From: Microvirga sesbaniae | GTDB taxonomy: Bacteria; Pseudomonadota; Alphaproteobacteria; Rhizobiales; Beijerinckiaceae | Reading direction: 5' to 3' | Assembly: GCF_025460805.1 (NCBI RefSeq) | Contig: NZ_JAMXFJ010000041.1 | Coordinates: 1 to 35,869, forward strand | DNA: 35,869 bases | In this document: positions 22,236 through 31,410 of the stretch, one piece after another | Layout of the letters: each line of letters starts with the position of its first letter | Numbering within the stretch: position 1 is the first letter of the stretch | Position numbers and translations under genes: made by a program | Notes under the pieces: generated by a model | What the model saw: the letters and a program-made list of their open reading frames with translations, nothing else | Databases searched by the model: none | What the model was told of the DNA's origin: nothing

Positions 22236-24881
22236 TTACCATGTAAGCCGAATACCCAGGTTACCCTCGATGGTGTCGCGATGTGGCCCGTTGAGGTTGG
22301 TGGTGTAGTCGGCCACCGCGAACAGGCTCACGTTCTCCGTCAAGGTCGCCACCACGCCGGCACCGACTTCGAGCGAGGTCGCCCCGAACGAGGCCGGCAG
22401 CGCCACCGTACCGAACTCCGTCCGGTCGGTGGCATCGAAGTTGTGCCAGAGATTGAGCTTAAGATACGGACGCCAAGTCGTCGCCCCATCGTGGAACGTG
22501 CCTTGCAGCCGTGCGCCGATGCGGCCGGTCCACGCGTCGTCGGCATCGAACGCGATCGACGAGAAGCGGTCCTGCGTGCTGTCAAACGAGACGTGCTGCC
22601 AGATGAGTTGCGCCTGCGGTTCGAGCGAGATCGTCTCCGTGAGCCGGATTGGAGAGCCGCCCTCGAGGGAAACGGTAGTGGCATGACCTTCGAGGTCGAT
22701 GCCGACGCCGCGGTTCGAGCGCGGCTCGCCGTCGAGCCAGGAATGCATCAGCACGCCGTCGAGGTACCAGCCCTGGGGCCCGACATGGGTCCAGTAAAGG
22801 CCGAGGCTCGTGGCGTCCATTGGCACCGAGCCGCTGGCGAAGCGCCGCTGCCCGAGGGCGAAGCCGCGCACGTCGCCATCGGCCTCGGCATGGCCGACGA
22901 ACAGGCCAAAGTGGTCGCGATGTCCCTCCCAGATCTCGGCCGCCCCGACATCCATCCCGGCCTGGAAGCCGAAGAGATGGCCGTCGAACTCCGGCGCTAA
23001 CGGCCCGCCGCGGCGGTACTCCGTCTTCGAACCGAAGACGCGGCCCCAGCCGGCGGGGACGAGGCCCGTTCCGGTCAGCAGGCTCTGCTCGCCCTGGCGC
23101 TCGTGAAAGGTACCGAGGATCTCCAGGCCGATGAGGCGTGCCAGCCCCGGCAGCCCGGCATAGACCACAGCTTCGGGTCGGAAGAACGGGACCGGCGACG
23201 GGTCGGGAGCGGGTGACGCACCAGGAGACGGCGGGATTGGTCCCGGTATGGGCGGCTGTGGTTCGGGCTGTGGGTCAGGGATCGGCGGCTGGGGCTCCGG
23301 ACCGGGATCCGGGCCTGGATCAGGACCGGGGTCCGGACCCGGATCGGGCCTGATGGCGCTGCGCAGGTAGAAATTGTTCTGCGAGCCGGCCGAGTAGCCG
23401 CCGCGATAGAGCAAATATTCGTAGGGGCCCGCCACCACGGGGCCGGAGAGACCGAAGGCGCCGTTTTGTGTTCTGCCGCCATTCACCGCCGCGACGACGA
23501 GAATGCCGTCGCCGAGCGTCAGGTCACCTGGCCCAGTGGTGTTGGCGACCCGCAGACCCGTACGGCCGCCGGCGCGACCGCCGTCGACGACGAGGCGGTC
23601 GGACGGCGAGTTTTCGCCACCCAGAAAGGTGTTCATCGCAATCGTGCCACCCGCCCCACTGTAGCGGGTCGTCGTCAAGACCGTGCCCGGAGCGGTGCCC
23701 GTGCCCATGTTCACGAGACCGGTATTGGCGAGGCCGGGCAGGGTCTGGTCGAAGCCGTTGAGATCGAGCGTTCCGCTGCGCGCAACCCTCACAGCCGAAT
23801 TCGGGCTGAACGTGTTCAGTTCCCCCGCCCGCAACGTACCCGCAGCGACATTCGTCGCGCCGCCATAGCTGTTGGCCCCTGTGAGCGTGGTGATGCCGGC
23901 GCGCACATTGACGGTACCTATGCCGCTGATTGCGGGCGCAAACACGTAGGTGTCGGATGTGTGATTGAAGTTGAGCGTACCGATGCCGGCGCCAAACGCG
24001 AGGCTCGACGCAGTGAGCGTGCCGGGGGCAGCCGCCGGGCTACCCGCGCCCGCACCGATGTTGAGAATGCCGACTGCACCGGCATTCGTCGCGATCGTAA
24101 CGGTAGGCGCAGTGACGCCGCCGCCGTCCGCAATCGTCAACGTGCCCGTGCCGAAGTTGCCAATGTTCAGCGGCGCACTGTTTCTCCACGTCGAGCCCGG
24201 GCCGGTCACCGCCACTGTACCCTGCGAGCCTGCGCGTTCGCCGACGTTCGCCGGGAAGGCGGTGTCATTGATCACCGTCCCGCCGTTCGCGATCGTCAGC
24301 GCGCCTGTCCCGAACGCGCCGATATTGAGCCCGCCGCCTGGTGCGTTGATCCAGCGGGAGCCCGGGCCAGTCACCCTCACCCCGCCATTCGATCCGGCAG
24401 CCAATCCCACAGAGCCGCCGCCGCCACTGCTCACCGCGCCGCCGTCCTGGATTGTAAGAGTGCCTGTGCCCAGGCCGCCTACCACGATAGTTCCGATGTT
24501 CGTCCAGCGGGAGCCCGCGCCAGTCACTGTCACCGTACCCTGAGCACCCGGTAAATTGCCGACCGCTCCGAGGATATCGGTCAACGTGCCACCAGACTGG
24601 ATCGTCAGCATCCCAGTGCCGGTTTGACCAACGGCCAGGTTCAGGGCTGTTGCGCCAGCGCTCCCGACCTCCGTCGCATTCGGCGCTACAGTGTCGATGT
24701 TCGTATCGGTTGCAGCTGTGGGAACACCGGCGTTCCAGTTGAGAGCCGTAAACCAACCCGTCGAGACCGTTCCGGTCCAATTGGTCTGGGCGTGTGCCGA
24801 AACCGTCGATGCTGCGAGAAGCGCGATCGTCGCGAGTGCCCTGGACGAGGCAATAGACGTTCTGTGTTCCCCGAACCTCAT
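22236..24881 (-). CDS. Autotransporter (type Va secretion) with repeat passenger
   Basis: An 881-residue surface protein. The signal peptide covers residues 1-32 (ending SAHAQ). The passenger is a beta-solenoid with at least four repeats of about 52 residues (about 82, 133, 185 and 238), each with G-x(2)-GTG-x-LTI-x-x-GG and then GTV-x-VTGPGSxW. An autotransporter-associated strand follows near 325-355 (ITTLTGANSYGGATNVAAGTL). A Pro-rich linker (about 510-570) starts with repeated Pro-Asp-Pro-Gly units. The C-terminal 12-strand beta-barrel occupies about 600-881 and ends IRLTW, with the aromatic last residue needed for BAM insertion. Passenger function (adhesin or autoaggregation) is inferred from the fold. 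The ATG start is the only one that fits the signal peptide. The gene has its own transcription unit. Confidence 0.9.
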   Translation of the reverse strand: MRFGEHRTSIASSRALATIALLAASTVSAHAQTNWTGTVSTGWFTALNWNAGVPTAATDTNIDTVAPNATEVGSAGATALNLAVGQTGTGMLTIQSGGTLTDILGAVGNLPGAQGTVTVTGAGSRWTNIGTIVVGGLGTGTLTIQDGGAVSSGGGGSVGLAAGSNGGVRVTGPGSRWINAPGGGLNIGAFGTGALTIANGGTVINDTAFPANVGERAGSQGTVAVTGPGSTWRNSAPLNIGNFGTGTLTIADGGGVTAPTVTIATNAGAVGILNIGAGAGSPAAAPGTLTASSLAFGAGIGTLNFNHTSDTYVFAPAISGIGTVNVRAGITTLTGANSYGGATNVAAGTLRAGELNTFSPNSAVRVARSGTLDLNGFDQTLPGLANTGLVNMGTGTAPGTVLTTTRYSGAGGTIAMNTFLGGENSPSDRLVVDGGRAGGRTGLRVANTTGPGDLTLGDGILVVAAVNGGRTQNGAFGLSGPVVAGPYEYLLYRGGYSAGSQNNFYLRSAIRPDPGPDPGPDPGPDPGPEPQPPIPDPQPEPQPPIPGPIPPSPGASPAPDPSPVPFFRPEAVVYAGLPGLARLIGLEILGTFHERQGEQSLLTGTGLVPAGWGRVFGSKTEYRRGGPLAPEFDGHLFGFQAGMDVGAAEIWEGHRDHFGLFVGHAEADGDVRGFALGQRRFASGSVPMDATSLGLYWTHVGPQGWYLDGVLMHSWLDGEPRSNRGVGIDLEGHATTVSLEGGSPIRLTETISLEPQAQLIWQHVSFDSTQDRFSSIAFDADDAWTGRIGARLQGTFHDGATTWRPYLKLNLWHNFDATDRTEFGTVALPASFGATSLEVGAGVVATLTENVSLFAVADYTTNLNGPHRDTIEGNLGIRLTW

Positions 24882-25329
24882 GACGACCTCATCGATCGGT
24901 GATACTGTTCAGCTTCTCGCGGATAGAGTGCGCAAACCTCGACGTACAAGCTCAGTGCCTATGCATTCAGGACCAGCGCTGGACCTGATGCAAGCGCAGC
25001 GAACGATCGGCAGCTCGAATTTTCGATGATTGTCACATCCGGGCCACCCTATGAAGGCGAAAGCGCGAGCGACCCGGATCGTCGGGGTCGTTGTTGCAGG
25101 GGTCAGCAAGCGCGACGAAAGATCATCAACCCCGCCGGAGGATCCGTGATCGGCTCCCGCCAATCGCTGCACATCTGGTGCCTAGCCTCGTATGTAGCCT
25201 TGATATCGTGTCTTGTTCGGAGCCGATGACATCCGTGGGTCTGCGAATAGGACGGACCGGCCGTGCTTACCGGCGCACCCTTGAGAGGAGCGCGGGCACG
25301 AGGATCCAGGCCACGCCCACAGCCTCGCT
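24882..25329. other. Intergenic region, no gene recognised
   Basis: No convincing coding frame. ATCCGGG (25037-25043) and CCCGGAT (25073-25079) form an inverted repeat with a 29-base loop, of unclear meaning. The IS110-family remnant starts near its right end. Confidence 0.4.
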
Positions 25330-25535
25330 TCAGCAGATTGCTCGCTTGGGACCGACCCCGGCACGACCGGCCTCCACTTCGCTGGCCTGGATGCGCGTGG
25401 GGCCATTGTCCTGCGCCAGAAGCTCTCGCGCAAATAGGTCGAGGCTCGGCAGACCTCAACGCCGGCGCGTCTGACCGGCATTGAGGCCCGTGTCTGTGCC
25501 CATCATCGGCGCGATAGACAGAGATCGGCTGCAGA
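25330..25535 (+). pseudogene. Remnant of an IS110-family transposase (N-terminal part)
   Basis: Reading from 25348, the frame gives GTDPGTTGLHFAGLDARG, then AIVLRQKLSRK, TAG (25435-25437), VEAR, and further on LTGIEARVCAHH. This is the start of IS110-family DEDD transposases: LGIDLGK-like, FHLAGLDxRG, VLRxKLSR, then LIGMEACxGAHH. The first catalytic Asp and the Glu of the GIEA/GMEA block are present. It contains a stop, a slipped frame before 25348 (QQIARLG reads in another frame) and no C-terminal half, so it is dead. No other part of the element was found nearby. Confidence 0.6.
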
Positions 25536-25877
25536 CGTTTCCCCGTTCCTGGTCTGACCATTCAAACTCCGGTCCCCTCCATACTTCGCAGCCTGCCCGC
25601 GCTCTTGGAAGCATCATACTCGTCGTCTCTCCCATACCCATCGCTTGCCGCGCTGAGAGGGCCGACAGGTTAATGACCTGTCCGCTAGGTCCCTTTGGCA
25701 AACGCCACCAAGAAGTTGGCCGCGTCGAACAAGTCCCACCTCCAAGTTCGTCCCACTATCAGTTGCATGAGGTGAGCGGAAGCCAGCCTCGGGAGCACGG
25801 GATTCTCCGCCGAGGTGCGCGCGCGCACCTCCACGGGCAATCAGGCCCTAGAAGCCCCACGACTGAAGATCACGACC
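25536..25877. other. 342-bp region without a recognisable gene
   Basis: Follows the IS110 remnant. It holds no frame with a good start signal apart from the 5' leader of the exported protein at 25878, and no inverted repeats resembling IS ends were seen. Confidence 0.4.
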
Positions 25878-26603
25878 ATGAGAACTATTCTGCTTGCGAC
25901 TGCCGCGCTGATTGCGGTTCCCTTCGCCTCGGCCCAGGCCCAAGTTGTGCCGCATTGGCACTATTGCCGGATCGAGCCGATCCCCGGCAAATTCGAGTTG
26001 CGCTATTGCGGTCCTGGAAGCGCAACGACACGTCCGGGGCGCGACAGGGGCGAGGGGGCGGTTGGCCCCAGCCCGTCCCAGACGACCAGCCCAAGCCCGG
26101 CTGCCTCCGGCGCATCCACCGCCAGCCGTAGTTCCGGTGACCGGGGCGGTGAGCACGGCAACAACGGCGGCGGCCGTGATTCCTCCAGCGGTTCCTCAAC
26201 GGTATCCACGGGTGGCACTCCGGCCGGTACCGGTGGCCCAGCTGCGGGCCCTTCCAGCACCGGCTCGCTGGCGGCGAGCCCCTCCGGCCCGTCCAACCCT
26301 GGAACGGGCGCTGGCGGCGGCACCATCCAGCCCGGCAGCGGTGGCCAGGGCGGCGCTGACAGCGCGGCGACCCCTGGCAACGGCGGCAACGGCAACCAGG
26401 GCAGCCATGGTGGCCCACAGGGCAACAACGGGTTCGGCAACGGCGACCAGAGCGCGCCCGGCAACTCGGGCGGCCACAACAACGCCGAGAACTCCACTCA
26501 TGACGCACCCGGTAACTCCGGCCACAACGGCAACTCGGGCGGCGGCCAGAACAACGGTGGCGACAAGGGCGGCGATGGCGCCGGGGGCGGTCGGGGCAGG
26601 TAG
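25878..26603 (+). CDS. Exported low-complexity Gly/Ser/Asn-rich protein
   Basis: A 241-residue protein with a clear signal peptide (MRTILLATAALIAVPFASAQA, cleavage about residue 21). A short ordered stretch with two Cys and several aromatic residues follows (HWHYCRIEP, FELRYCGPG, about 26-48). Nearly 190 residues of Gly, Ser, Asn, Pro and Thr come next, with runs like GNGGNGNQG and GHNGNSGGG. The two cysteines may form a disulfide. The tail is probably disordered and surface-exposed or matrix-associated. An upstream in-frame ATG-like start at 25815 would precede the signal peptide and is rejected. The plus-strand coding is clear although both opposite frames are also open. Confidence 0.7.
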   Translation: MRTILLATAALIAVPFASAQAQVVPHWHYCRIEPIPGKFELRYCGPGSATTRPGRDRGEGAVGPSPSQTTSPSPAASGASTASRSSGDRGGEHGNNGGGRDSSSGSSTVSTGGTPAGTGGPAAGPSSTGSLAASPSGPSNPGTGAGGGTIQPGSGGQGGADSAATPGNGGNGNQGSHGGPQGNNGFGNGDQSAPGNSGGHNNAENSTHDAPGNSGHNGNSGGGQNNGGDKGGDGAGGGRGR

Positions 26604-26975
26604 GAGTCTCAGGCTGCACTGGCGCTCCGGCATCCGTACAAGACCTTGCACGCGCCATGAGGGGCACGGGTGCGGTTGCCGGGCTCGAAGCAGATCGGAC
26701 CACGCGACGACCAGTGTCTCGGCGGCAGCCTGTGACTGCCATCCGACAGAGGACTGGGCTTTTTCAAGCCGCTTTTGGGCTCTGCATCGGCGTTCCGGCC
26801 GGGACGAGGTGCAACTCGGAGCAGGCCGGACAACCCCTACGGATCCTGATCTTTGTAATCAGTTGCTAGGATGTCCGGATTGGAGCCCGTCGGGTGAGAG
26901 AGGCGCCCGAAGTTGATCGTCTTGTGCGCCTCTGCCATTTTTGCGCTAAACTGCCAAAATGCCTGATTGGAACAG
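26604..26975. other. 372-bp intergenic region, nothing recognised
   Basis: Between the low-complexity gene and the AraC regulator. It contains short open frames without start signals, no repeats longer than expected, and no clear terminator. Confidence 0.4.
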
Positions 26976-28067
26976 ATGGTGGTGCCTCGCATGGGCCACA
27001 GTCAGTTCGGCAACGCTTCATTGGACCGGAAGGCCCGTCCGGCCCGGTCGCTGGCTCGCATGCCCACGGCAAGCGGGGCTGTTCTTCGCCTTGCAGCGGC
27101 GAGGATCCGGGATGCGGGCCAGGATGCCGAGGCTCTCCTGAAAGCGAACGATCTGGCAGCACTCGTCCTGGACGATCGGGCCGCTCGGGTTGGTGCCGAG
27201 GCCCAGATCAGGTTCCTTGATGCGGCCGCGAGGGCATTGAAGGATGATTGGCTCGGCTTCCACTTGGCCCGGGACGTGGATCTCCGATCGGCAGGAAGGC
27301 TGTATTATGCCGTCGCCTCCGCGGCCCGGTTGGGCGAAGGACTGGAACGGCTGCAACGCTACGGTCGGGTCACAAACGAGGCGGTGCAGGTCACCTATTC
27401 GAACAGCACGGAATGCACACTCACTATCGCATATTCCGGTGTTTCGCGGCACCTCGATCGTCATCAGATCGAATTCATCATGACACTGTTGCTCCGCGTG
27501 TGTCGTTCGCTGACGGGTCGTCAGCTGATCCCGCATCGTGTCAGCTTCGTGCATCATCGCAAGGTCGATGCTTCTCCCATGAAGCCCTTTTTCAACAGCG
27601 AGATCGAGTATGGCGGCTGGAACGATGAACTTGCGTTTGCTGCCAGCGCGCATGACCTCCCGCTGGTGAGTGCTGACACCTATCTGAGCGACCTGATGCA
27701 GGAATCCTGTGAGGAAATTCTGGCGCGGCGCGCTTCGAACATGAGTGCGCTACGAACAACCGTCGAGAACATCCTCGCTCCCATGCTGCCGCACGCGAAA
27801 ACGCAGAGTCGAGACGTGGCTCGTCGATTGGGCCTGAGCGGGCGTACTTTCGCGCGCCGTCTTGCAGCCGAAGGGACGACCTACGGTGAAATCCTCGATC
27901 AGCTGCGGCACGAGCTGGCCATGACCTATCTCAGTGAACGCGATCTTCAGGTTTCGCAAATCGCCTGGCTTCTCGGCTTCCATGAGGTGAGCGCCTTGAC
28001 ACACGCTTGCCGACGGTGGACGGGCAAGACCCCTCGCGAGGTGCGGGCATCCCTCGTCACGACCTAA
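26976..28067 (+). CDS. AraC-family transcriptional regulator
   Basis: A DNA-binding activator of about 363 residues. The N-terminal part (about 30-215) matches the arabinose-binding-like/OruR-type sensor domain (LDDRAARVGAEAQIRFLDAAAR, DDWLGFHLARDVDLRSAGRLYYAVASA, FIMTLLLRVCRSLTG, HDLPLVSADTYL). The C-terminal AraC double helix-turn-helix spans about 265-360: RDVARRLGLSGRTFARRLAAEG as the first unit, and VSQIAWLLGFHEVSALTHACRRWTGKTPREVR as the second. The start is unclear: ATG 26976 or 26991 (MGHSQF) are both possible with weak ribosome binding sites, and a TTG lies at 26967. No obvious target operon is adjacent; the ligand is unknown. Confidence 0.88.
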   Translation: MVVPRMGHSQFGNASLDRKARPARSLARMPTASGAVLRLAAARIRDAGQDAEALLKANDLAALVLDDRAARVGAEAQIRFLDAAARALKDDWLGFHLARDVDLRSAGRLYYAVASAARLGEGLERLQRYGRVTNEAVQVTYSNSTECTLTIAYSGVSRHLDRHQIEFIMTLLLRVCRSLTGRQLIPHRVSFVHHRKVDASPMKPFFNSEIEYGGWNDELAFAASAHDLPLVSADTYLSDLMQESCEEILARRASNMSALRTTVENILAPMLPHAKTQSRDVARRLGLSGRTFARRLAAEGTTYGEILDQLRHELAMTYLSERDLQVSQIAWLLGFHEVSALTHACRRWTGKTPREVRASLVTT

Positions 28068-28293
28068 GTCAGTGCTCTGCTCGAGAACGTGTGCATAGAT
28101 TGGAGCCATTCTGCCCCTTCTTCAGGAGGCAGGCATGAGGCTCGCCCACCCAATCCCTCCATCTCACAACCATAAGGCACGGCCTGCGGTCGTGGCTCGG
28201 TGCCCGAACCGGTCGCAGTTCAGCAGCAAGATACCATTCATGATGTTGCCTTGTCCGCAACCTGCATCGCCAACATAGAACCGACCGCCGGCC

Positions 28294-28620
28294 TCAGGGC
28301 GCCATGAGTTTGCGCGCGAGCGTCACCGCCGCGGCATCGGTGGCATCGCCCCGCGCCGTCGGCAGCAGGCTCCCGGCCTTGAGCATCAGCTCGGTCATGA
28401 CGTTGAGGATCCGTGCGTCCGATTCATCCACGCCCGCGGCGTCGAAGTCCTTGCGGATCTTGCTGAACACGTCACTGTGTTCAGGGTCGCCCTCCCCCCT
28501 GGCAAGGGCCTCCGAATAGGCCTCCGCTTCGCCGCCCCTGAGTCCCAACTTCTCAGCGGCCCACCGGCCGAGGAGCTTGTTGCGGAGAATCGTCTTCACC
28601 GCGTCGTCAGAGCTGGTCAT
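28294..28620 (-). CDS. DUF1476 protein, paralog of F1-ATPase inhibitor zeta without the inhibitory N-terminus
   Basis: A 108-residue protein. Residues about 12-72 match the alphaproteobacterial zeta subunit (DUF1476): NKLLGRWAAEKLGLRGGEAEAYSEAL, then DVFSKIRKDFDAAGVDESDARI, then MTELMLKAG. Canonical zeta starts with a segment like FDDREKAFExKFAHDEEL that inserts into the F1 catalytic interface to stop ATP hydrolysis. Here only about 10 residues precede the core, and a C-terminal extension (about 80-108) is added. It is therefore probably a divergent paralog that lacks the inhibitory function. GGAGGAG precedes the ATG at 28620. It lies 80 bp downstream of a DUF2853 gene on the same strand. Confidence 0.78.
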   Translation of the reverse strand: MTSSDDAVKTILRNKLLGRWAAEKLGLRGGEAEAYSEALARGEGDPEHSDVFSKIRKDFDAAGVDESDARILNVMTELMLKAGSLLPTARGDATDAAAVTLARKLMAP

Positions 28621-28700
28621 GCGAACTCCTCCGGTTGCCGGCCATTGAACGCCTCGTCTCGCCAGGATCTCCGTGGCCGAGGTGGAATGCCGCCCAGGGC

Positions 28701-29048
28701 TCAGCCCTTCTCTGAAGGCGGATTGGGGCCACTGAACAGAGACAGTTTCCCAAAGCGCTCGGCCAACAGATAGTAGACGGTAACCCTGTTCTTCGCCCTG
28801 TCGCCTTTCATAGTCTCGCCGACGCTGATGATCGCCTTGTCGAGATCGACGTCAGCGTCGGTCAGACCAAGCTTCTTCTTCAGGAAGTTCTCCCGCACGC
28901 GGGCGAGTTCCTCCTTGTCGCTGAGCGCGACTAGCGACGAGTCTCGTTTCTGCAGGGAGATGCCACAGTAGCGAGCGATGCCGGCAATGGCGCTTGGGTC
29001 CGCGTTCGAGGAATATTTCCACACATCTGCCGCCCAGTTTTCCGCCAT
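28701..29048 (-). CDS. DUF2853 family protein
   Basis: A 115-residue cytosolic helical protein. It shows the DUF2853 layout: WAADVWKYSSNADPSAIAGI (about 4-23), SLVALSDKEELARVRENFLKKKLGL (about 38-62), then KAIISVGETMKGDRAKNRVTVYYLLAERFGKL (about 73-104). The last block is the most conserved part of the family. The function is unknown. Two adjacent ATGs (29051 and 29048) follow GGAGGAG; the second gives MAENWAAD, the spacing typical of the family. Upstream in-frame starts at 29060 and 29072 are less likely. It probably forms an operon with the DUF1476 gene. Confidence 0.82.
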   Translation of the reverse strand: MAENWAADVWKYSSNADPSAIAGIARYCGISLQKRDSSLVALSDKEELARVRENFLKKKLGLTDADVDLDKAIISVGETMKGDRAKNRVTVYYLLAERFGKLSLFSGPNPPSEKG

Positions 29049-29233
29049 CATCTCCTCCATGTGTTGACGCACTTACACCCAGACGATTTCCGCGACGGCA
29101 CTCCTGCCAGACCGACATGCCCAAGCCGCCACAGCCTGCCGCGGGTGTTCCGATCCGAATGATCCCGCGGGCAGGAGCCCGTTGGCGCAGGGCACGAGCG
29201 AGCGCAGTCGTCGCCTCTTGGGCAGGGTGCTCG

Positions 29234-29518
29234 TCAAGCCGCCCTGTTCTTGAGCGCACCGATGATGACGGTCAAAATCGCACCGCCGGCGCCGCCGCTG
29301 ATGAGGTTGGCAATCACTCCACCAACACTGAAGTTGCCGCTCGCGAGCGACGCACCAATGGCCGGCATGGCAAGGGTCACGATCTGCCCCAGGACTCCGC
29401 CACCGACAGCGCCCGCAATCAGATTTCCGGCCGTGCCCAGATCAAACTGGGGAGATGCTTTGCCTGCCGCGCCACCTCCCGTTGCGCCCGCGATCAGATT
29501 GATGAGGATCTGTTCCAT
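29234..29518 (-). CDS. Small glycine-zipper membrane protein
   Basis: A 94-residue hydrophobic protein made almost entirely of Gly/Ala-rich membrane stretches: LINLIAGATGGGAAGKA (about 5-21), AGNLIAGAVGGGVLGQIVTLAMPAIG (about 30-55), and IANLISGGAGGAILTVIIGALK (about 69-90). The GxxxG pattern suggests tight helix packing in the inner membrane. Similar proteins starting MEQ are common in rhizobia and unnamed. The ATG at 29518 has GGGAGG six bases upstream; the longer frame to 29716 is not supported. Function unknown. Confidence 0.7.
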   Translation of the reverse strand: MEQILINLIAGATGGGAAGKASPQFDLGTAGNLIAGAVGGGVLGQIVTLAMPAIGASLASGNFSVGGVIANLISGGAGGAILTVIIGALKNRAA

Positions 29519-29537
29519 TCGCACCTCCCGTTGAGGA

Positions 29538-29738
29538 TCAACCTCTTGCCCACTGAAGGACGGGTCTGGCCCTGGAGCCTCCCAACCGTGAGTCCCGGGG
29601 CTGCAATTCTCCCATCCAGCGCTCACCGAATACGAACTGACACTCTTTCCGCGGACAGGGATAGAACCGGAACCCATCTTCCCCATCCCGGACGGTCGCT
29701 CTTCCCGCAATGGCAACAGACGCCGGGATGGCCTTCAC
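29538..29738 (-). CDS. Possible small protein with a CPxxxC motif
   Basis: A 66-codon frame starting with GTG at 29738. It contains FRFYPCPRKECQFVFGERW (about 23-41), where C-x4-C could bind a metal. Codon use is GC-biased like neighbouring genes, and it lies 19 bp upstream of the glycine-zipper gene on the same strand. There is no good ribosome binding site and no family resemblance, so it may not be a gene. Confidence 0.3.
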   Translation of the reverse strand: MKAIPASVAIAGRATVRDGEDGFRFYPCPRKECQFVFGERWMGELQPRDSRLGGSRARPVLQWARG

Positions 29739-30032
29739 GGCGTCATCGCCGGATGGTTCATCTTAGCCCAGGCGAGAACGCCCGCTTGATTGGCTGGGAC
29801 AATTGCTTGACAGTTTTGGCCGCCGGAAGGCAATTCCTGATCGGGACCGCCGTTGGACCGTGTTGGTCCCGTCAAGCGCATGGGCCGACGTAAAGACCGG
29901 CACGTGGCTGTCGTCTTCGCTCCTTGACGGTGAGGGCCACTCGCGGCCGAGCCACTGTCAGGGTATCCTTCGCCAAGGTCTCGTCGGACCGCGTGGGCGG
30001 TCAGCTTGTCAGCACCAGCGGAGGGAACGACC

Positions 30033-31190
30033 ATGCCACATGGAAGCCATGCAGGACGTCTCGGACGGGTCGATCTCGCCTTTTCCGATTGGCGGCCGCT
30101 GCGCCACCTGAAGGACCCGCTCTACAAGGACCTGTCCGCCGTCGCGCGTGTCGGCGACAGCCTCTTCCTCGCCTGCGACGAGACCGCGAGCGTCGAGCGG
30201 CTGCGGCGCATCGGGGACGACCGGTTCGGCGACCATCGGCATTTCGCTCTCGATGAGTTCGTCGATCTGCCGGCCGGCGCCGACGGCGAGATGGACATCG
30301 AGGGCCTGTGCGCCGTGGACGGCTTTCTCTGGATCGTCGGCTCGCATGCGCTCAAGCGCAGCAGGCCCAAGCGCGACGAGAGCAAAGCCGATGATGCCCT
30401 GCGCCGGATGGAACAGATCGACCGCGAGCCGAACCGGCACTTTCTGGGCCGGATCCCGCTCGTCGAGGAGGCGTTGGGTTTGTTCACGCCGGCCCGCTCG
30501 GACGGCGGGCGTCAGGCCGCGTGGGTCAAATTCGATGAGACGAATAGCGCCCTCACCCGTTGGCTCGCTGATGATCCGCATCTTGGCCCTTTCCTGACGA
30601 TCCCAGCCAAGGAGAACGGGTTCGACGTCGAGGGATTGGCGGTGCGCGGAGATCGGGTGTGGCTCGGCCTGCGCGGCCCGGTGCTGCGGGGCCATGCGGT
30701 GGTGCTCGACGTGGAAATCGCGGAGAAGGCCCTGGGCCGGCTCAAGGCCCGGCGGATCGAGAGTGAGCGGCGCTACCGCAAGCACCTGCTCGACACGCGC
30801 GGCCTCGGCATCCGCGACCTGCGCCTTGATGGCGACGACCTTCTTCTGCTGGTCGGACCCACGATGTCCCTGGAGGGGCCGGCCTTCGTGCTGCGCTGGC
30901 GGGACGCGATCCACGACGACGCCTCCGGCGTCATTGCGCCGGATCGCATCGAGACGGTCGCCGAATTGCCGTATCGGTTGCATGCCGACCACCCCGAGGG
31001 CATAGATCTCTGGCCGGAGGCAGGTCCTGAAGCCCTGCTCGTGATCTACGATGCCCCGGCCCCGGAGCGGACGGACCCGGACGCCTTCAAGGTGCACGCC
31101 GACCTGATCGGGCCGCGCCTGCTGGCGGCTGGGTCACGGGCCAGACGGGTGGCGGCATTGGCGCCCAAGTCTTCGAACCGAAGTGCGTGA
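30033..31190 (+). CDS. DUF3616 domain protein
   Basis: A 385-residue soluble protein predicted to fold as a beta-propeller or similar all-beta structure. It has repeated strands such as LSAVARVGDSLFLACDETASVERL, DGEMDIEGLCAVDGFLWIVGSHALKRSRPK, NGFDVEGLAVRGDRVWLGLRGPVLRG and DHPEGIDLWPEAGPEALLVIYD. The D-x-EGL (D/H)-motifs recurring at about 90, 202 and 322 are the signature of DUF3616. No enzymatic function is known. The ATG at 30033 has GGAGGGA upstream. It is a single transcription unit. The opposite strand is also open over most of the gene, which is a shadow of GC-rich codon use. Confidence 0.82.
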   Translation: MPHGSHAGRLGRVDLAFSDWRPLRHLKDPLYKDLSAVARVGDSLFLACDETASVERLRRIGDDRFGDHRHFALDEFVDLPAGADGEMDIEGLCAVDGFLWIVGSHALKRSRPKRDESKADDALRRMEQIDREPNRHFLGRIPLVEEALGLFTPARSDGGRQAAWVKFDETNSALTRWLADDPHLGPFLTIPAKENGFDVEGLAVRGDRVWLGLRGPVLRGHAVVLDVEIAEKALGRLKARRIESERRYRKHLLDTRGLGIRDLRLDGDDLLLLVGPTMSLEGPAFVLRWRDAIHDDASGVIAPDRIETVAELPYRLHADHPEGIDLWPEAGPEALLVIYDAPAPERTDPDAFKVHADLIGPRLLAAGSRARRVAALAPKSSNRSA

Positions 31191-31410
31191 CACAGAACAG
31201 CCTTCAGCCTGTCCGGTCGTCGGCGTCCGGCCCCGAGCGCCGGTCCCCTGTTCCACACGCCGCGCTAACAGCGCCGGAGCCGCGAAGCCCCTGAGGCCGC
31301 ACCCGTGGTCGCGGCCACGGGCGCGCCGCCGACGCCACCTGCCGCTTCGACCGTGCCATTATGAGCGCTTCGGTCATGGGCCGGCCGCGGTTAGCCGCAC
31401 GGATGATGCA

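Noticed and set aside
19102..26955. The 11-mer GCTAAACTGCC occurs just upstream of both the patatin gene and the AraC gene
   Set aside because: Many shared 11-mers are expected by chance in 36 kb; no other promoter similarity is present.
30009..31097. Long minus-strand open frame opposite the DUF3616 gene
   Set aside because: It is the antisense shadow of a high-GC3 gene; the plus strand has the ribosome binding site and family motifs.
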